From the NCBI RefSeq assembly GCF_002385225.1, contig NZ_DGDC01000010.1, forward strand, positions 124,001-188,000: DNA of 64,000 nucleotides. The letters are read 5' to 3'. The notes below the pieces were generated by a model, which saw nothing but the letters and a program-made list of their open reading frames with translations, did not search any database and was not told the origin of the DNA. Within the stretch, counting starts at the first letter, position 1; every line of letters starts with the position of its first letter. Of this stretch, positions 61,471 through 64,000 are shown piece by piece. Origin of the DNA: Psychrobacter sp. UBA3962 (GTDB lineage Bacteria; Pseudomonadota; Gammaproteobacteria; Pseudomonadales; Moraxellaceae). Both the position numbers and the translations under genes were made by a program.

Positions 61471-62175
61471 ATGTCTGAATTGCATTTGCATCATTTAGAA
61501 AACTCACGATCATTTCGTATTCTGTGGCTATTAGAAGAGCTGGGTGTGGAGTATCAATTAACCAGATATGAGCGTACCAACTCTTATTTGGCCCCAAAGA
61601 GCTTGGAGCGAGTCCACCCTTCAGGCAAGTCTCCTGTGTTAGAGGTAGCAGGTCTTAATCCAAAAGATCCAGCAGAAAAGACCAGCCTAATAGAGTCAGG
61701 ACACATCATTGATTATTTAATGGCGAAGTATGACACAGAGTATAAGCTACATCCGAAGGTGGATGCTGAGAGTCAGGCCTGGCGTGATTATGACTTTTGG
61801 ATGCATTATGCAGAAGCTTCAGCTATGCCCGCTTTGGTGATGCGTCTGGTGTTTAGTAAGGTAGTTGAGCGCTCTCCAACTTTGATTAAGCCCATAGCCA
61901 AAGGCATTCGTAAGCAAGTAGAAGCGTTGATGATCAATAAGAATATTAGAACAGCTCTGGATTTAATCGAAGAGAAGTTGTCAAAAGATAAGTGGTTTGC
62001 GGGCAGCGAGTTTAGTGCAGCAGATGTGCAAATGGGCTTTTTTATTGAAGCTGCCAATGCCGGTCCTGGGCTTGATGAAGTCCGCTATAATAGTACTTTA
62101 AATTGGCTAAAGCGCTGTCAGGGCAGACAGGCCTATAAAGCTGCGGTGGAAAAAGGAGGTAAGCTTGAGTTCTAG
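61471..62175 (+). CDS. Glutathione S-transferase family protein
   Basis: 234 residues: N-terminal thioredoxin-like domain (LHHLENSRSFRILWLLEELGVEY, then VHPSGKSPVLEV and LIESGHIIDYL for glutathione binding) and an all-helical C-terminal domain (WFAGSEFSAADVQMGFF). Closest to the bacterial GST group with Ser/Asn near the N-terminus. Substrate unknown; roles in detoxification or electrophile defence are usual. AAGGAA precedes the ATG. A small membrane-protein gene overlaps its end. Confidence 0.92.
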   Translation: MSELHLHHLENSRSFRILWLLEELGVEYQLTRYERTNSYLAPKSLERVHPSGKSPVLEVAGLNPKDPAEKTSLIESGHIIDYLMAKYDTEYKLHPKVDAESQAWRDYDFWMHYAEASAMPALVMRLVFSKVVERSPTLIKPIAKGIRKQVEALMINKNIRTALDLIEEKLSKDKWFAGSEFSAADVQMGFFIEAANAGPGLDEVRYNSTLNWLKRCQGRQAYKAAVEKGGKLEF

Positions 62176-62386
62176 TTCTTTTACTCAGGAAAGTCAAAAA
62201 ATAGAAGCTAATAAACCAGAGATTTTAAAAAACTGGAAAACAAAGTTATTTATATTATTGCTTTGCGTGGTAAGTTTTTATGCAGGTTGGCAAGCCAGCC
62301 GCTCGCATTTAGTGAAAGAATGTCAGTTGGCAGGCGCTCAAGTTACGGTAGAGGATGGTTTGGTTATTTGTCAGATGCCTCAATAA
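62165..62386 (+). CDS. Small single-pass membrane protein, unknown
   Basis: 73 residues; one membrane helix at about 27-44 (KLFILLLCVVSFYAGWQA) and two cysteines in the outer part. Starts at TTG 62165, supported by GGAGG 5 nt upstream, and overlaps the end of the GST gene by 11 nt, so the two are translationally coupled. No family recognised. The Cys pair (positions 53 and 69) might form a disulfide in the periplasm. Confidence 0.65.
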   Translation: MSSSSFTQESQKIEANKPEILKNWKTKLFILLLCVVSFYAGWQASRSHLVKECQLAGAQVTVEDGLVICQMPQ

Positions 62387-62757
62387 ATCCATTCGAGTAA
62401 GATTTTTATGCTCTTTTTTACCTAACCTGTTACAGCTCGATTGCTCCTACAGCTCCATTGTTTAAGCTGATTTTTAAAGACAGCTATCTATAAAGCCCGT
62501 ATTGACGAATTCACGTTGGTACGGGCTTTTTTTGGCTATAGCTTTTATATACAGGGTTACTTATTAGTCATGTACAGCTATTGACAGTTAAAAATATTAT
62601 AAATTATTACTTGAAATCAAATCGATTAGGTAGCATATAAATAGCAGATACAAGCAAAGCAAAAGTGCCAGGCTAGAATGGTTTTTACGCTAAAGTACTT
62701 GAAAGTTGCTTCAGAGAAACAGATATAAAAAGTATAAATTATTATAAGGATAACTTA
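62387..62757 (+). other. Intergenic region before clpB
   Basis: 371 bases: the GST-operon terminator (62492-62533), then an AT-rich stretch with TTGACA at 62581-62586 and two CTTGAAA motifs at 62610-62616 and 62698-62704, the -35 sequence of heat-shock sigma-32 promoters. I found no matching CCCCAT -10 for either, so the promoter assignment stays open. No gene seen. Confidence 0.5.
62492..62533 (+). terminator. Intrinsic terminator after the GST operon
   Basis: 10-bp stem AAAGCCCGTA (62492-62501) with TACGGGCTTT (62520-62529), 18-nt loop, seven T residues. Confidence 0.85.
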
Positions 62758-64000
62758 ATGAGATTTGAAAAGTTCACCCAAAAACTACAGGCAGCTTTAC
62801 AGCAAGCCCAAAGTCTGGCAATTGGTCGAGACCATACCAGTATTAGCCCGATTCATATCATGGCTGCACTATTAGAAGATGAATCAAACATCTCAGTGTG
62901 CCAACAGGCAGGGGCTAGCGTTCCGGCTCTTAAGAATGGGGTTGCGAAAGCTTTAGACAACGAAGCAGTCATATCCAATCCAACAGGAGAGGTTAATTTA
63001 AATACAGAGTCGATTCGAATTTTAAACTTGGCGGACCGTCAAGCTCAAAAAGCAGGAGATGAGTACATTGCCACTGAGTGGGTAATGCTGATTTTGGCAG
63101 AGCAGGGCGACACTAAGAAAATTTTTAAAGAAGCTGGGGTTACTTCAGAAAAATTACAAGCTGTTATTGAACAACTTCGTGGAGAACAAACCGTGGACAG
63201 TCAAAACGCTGAAGACCAACGCGATGCGTTAAACAAATATACTGTGAACCTTACAGAACAGGCTGAGATGGGTAAGCTGGACCCAGTTATTGGTCGTGAT
63301 GAAGAGATTCGTAGAACCATCCAAGTATTATCTCGCCGAACCAAAAATAACCCAGTATTAATTGGTGAGCCAGGTGTGGGTAAAACAGCCATTGTTGAAG
63401 GTTTAGCACAGAAGATTGTCAATGGTGATGTGCCAGAAGGCTTACGTCATAAAGAAGTGTTGTCACTAGACTTAGGGGCTTTGATTGCCGGTGCTAAGTA
63501 TCGTGGTGAGTTTGAAGAGCGTTTGAAAAACGTTCTAAATGACTTAGCGAAGCAAGAAGGCAATGTCATCTTATTCATCGACGAGCTACATACCATGGTC
63601 GGAGCGGGTAAAACCGACGGAGCTATGGATGCCGGTAATATGTTAAAGCCAGCTCTGGCTCGTGGTGAACTGCACTGTGTGGGAGCAACTACGCTTGATG
63701 AGTACCGCCAGTACATCGAGAAAGACGCTGCTCTTGAGCGCCGTTTCCAAAAAGTACTGGTGGATGAACCCACTGTTGAAGATACCATTGCTATTTTGCG
63801 TGGTCTAAAAGAGCGCTATGAGCTACACCATGGTGTCGACATTCAAGACAGTGCCATTATTGCTGCTGCCCGCATGAGTCATCGTTATATCACTGATCGT
63901 AAGCTACCTGATAAAGCCATTGATTTGGTTGATGAGGCAGCGAGCCGTCTGCGTATGGAGATGGACAGTAAGCCTGAAGCATTGGGTAAACTTGATAGCC
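62758..64000 (+). CDS. clpB: ATP-dependent chaperone ClpB, 5' part
   Basis: AAA+ disaggregase that, with DnaK, dissolves heat-aggregated proteins. The window ends inside it: 414 codons are visible. The N-terminal domain (MRFEKFTQKLQAALQQAQ) is followed by the first AAA module with Walker A GEPGVGKTAIVEGLAQK near residue 205, Walker B LFIDELHTMVGAG and the sensor GATTLDEYRQYIEKDAALERRFQ; the sequence stops at the start of the ClpB-type middle region. AAGGA lies upstream of the ATG. No stop is reached, so the gene continues to the right. Confidence 0.97.
   Translation, partial: MRFEKFTQKLQAALQQAQSLAIGRDHTSISPIHIMAALLEDESNISVCQQAGASVPALKNGVAKALDNEAVISNPTGEVNLNTESIRILNLADRQAQKAGDEYIATEWVMLILAEQGDTKKIFKEAGVTSEKLQAVIEQLRGEQTVDSQNAEDQRDALNKYTVNLTEQAEMGKLDPVIGRDEEIRRTIQVLSRRTKNNPVLIGEPGVGKTAIVEGLAQKIVNGDVPEGLRHKEVLSLDLGALIAGAKYRGEFEERLKNVLNDLAKQEGNVILFIDELHTMVGAGKTDGAMDAGNMLKPALARGELHCVGATTLDEYRQYIEKDAALERRFQKVLVDEPTVEDTIAILRGLKERYELHHGVDIQDSAIIAAARMSHRYITDRKLPDKAIDLVDEAASRLRMEMDSKPEALGKLDS

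Noticed and set aside
1..64000. tRNA genes, rRNA genes, CRISPR arrays, insertion sequences or prophage
   Set aside because: No cloverleaf-like block, direct-repeat/spacer pattern, transposase or phage gene was recognised on either strand by reading.

Overview
The window looks like chromosomal DNA of a Psychrobacter-type member of the Moraxellaceae (Gammaproteobacteria). The base composition is moderately AT-rich. Hfq carries a long Gly/Arg/Phe-rich tail of the kind known in Acinetobacter, Moraxella and Psychrobacter. The gene orders tsaE-mutL-miaA-hfq and kdsD-kdsC-lptC-lptA-lptB are gammaproteobacterial. I see no rRNA, tRNA, CRISPR array, insertion sequence or prophage; almost everything is core or near-core chromosome, and the accessory interest lies in leaders, small ORFs and unexplained inverted repeats. 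The genus call is an inference from protein features, not a database match.

Layout. 0-7 kb: a lipoprotein cyclophilin, glnS with a structured leader, an aminotransferase fused to an XRE DNA-binding domain, msrB, a glutathione peroxidase and queD. 7-12 kb: tsaE, mutL (with a decayed C-terminal domain), miaA, hfq. 12-17.5 kb: the Kdo/LPS export operon kdsD-kdsC-lptC-lptA-lptB, then radA. 17.5-20 kb (minus strand): thiM-thiE-thiD behind a TPP riboswitch. 20-28.6 kb (minus strand): an RlpA-like protein, greA, carB, carA (with a candidate attenuator and leader peptide), a PAP2 phosphatase and a TerC-family membrane protein. 29-34 kb: gamma-carbonic anhydrase, HAD phosphatases, prfB with its programmed +1 frameshift, and a TPR glycosyltransferase. 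34-38.6 kb: two small unknown genes, the late cobalamin genes cobT-cobS-cobC, and an HPP-family protein. 38.6-43.5 kb: a MarC-family protein, a BigR/SqrR-like ArsR repressor with two YeeE/YedE membrane proteins, a tiny Cys-rich gene in its own transcription unit, rtcB, small ORFs and ppnP. 43.8-49.5 kb: an acyl-CoA synthetase with a short-chain dehydrogenase, topoisomerase IB and cardiolipin synthase. 49.6-57.5 kb: waaA, rsmE, then a ferric-iron ABC importer with two tandem binding-protein genes. 57.4-64 kb: cmoM, gyrA, a glutathione transferase with a coupled small membrane protein, and the 5' part of clpB.

The genes fall into recognisable working groups: envelope LPS synthesis (kdsD, kdsC, lptCAB, waaA), thiamine salvage, pyrimidine/arginine precursor supply (carAB), B12 completion, iron uptake, sulfide response, oxidative-damage repair (msrB, gpx) and tRNA/translation functions (glnS, queD, tsaE, miaA, prfB, rsmE, cmoM). 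The observations I rate highest are a pyrBI-like attenuator with a leader peptide upstream of carA, an array of five TGCA cores upstream of the XRE-aminotransferase fusion, a complete small transcription unit encoding a four-cysteine 30-residue peptide, a MutL without its endonuclease-site residues, and a ferric-binding-protein paralogue lacking the iron-ligand tyrosines.
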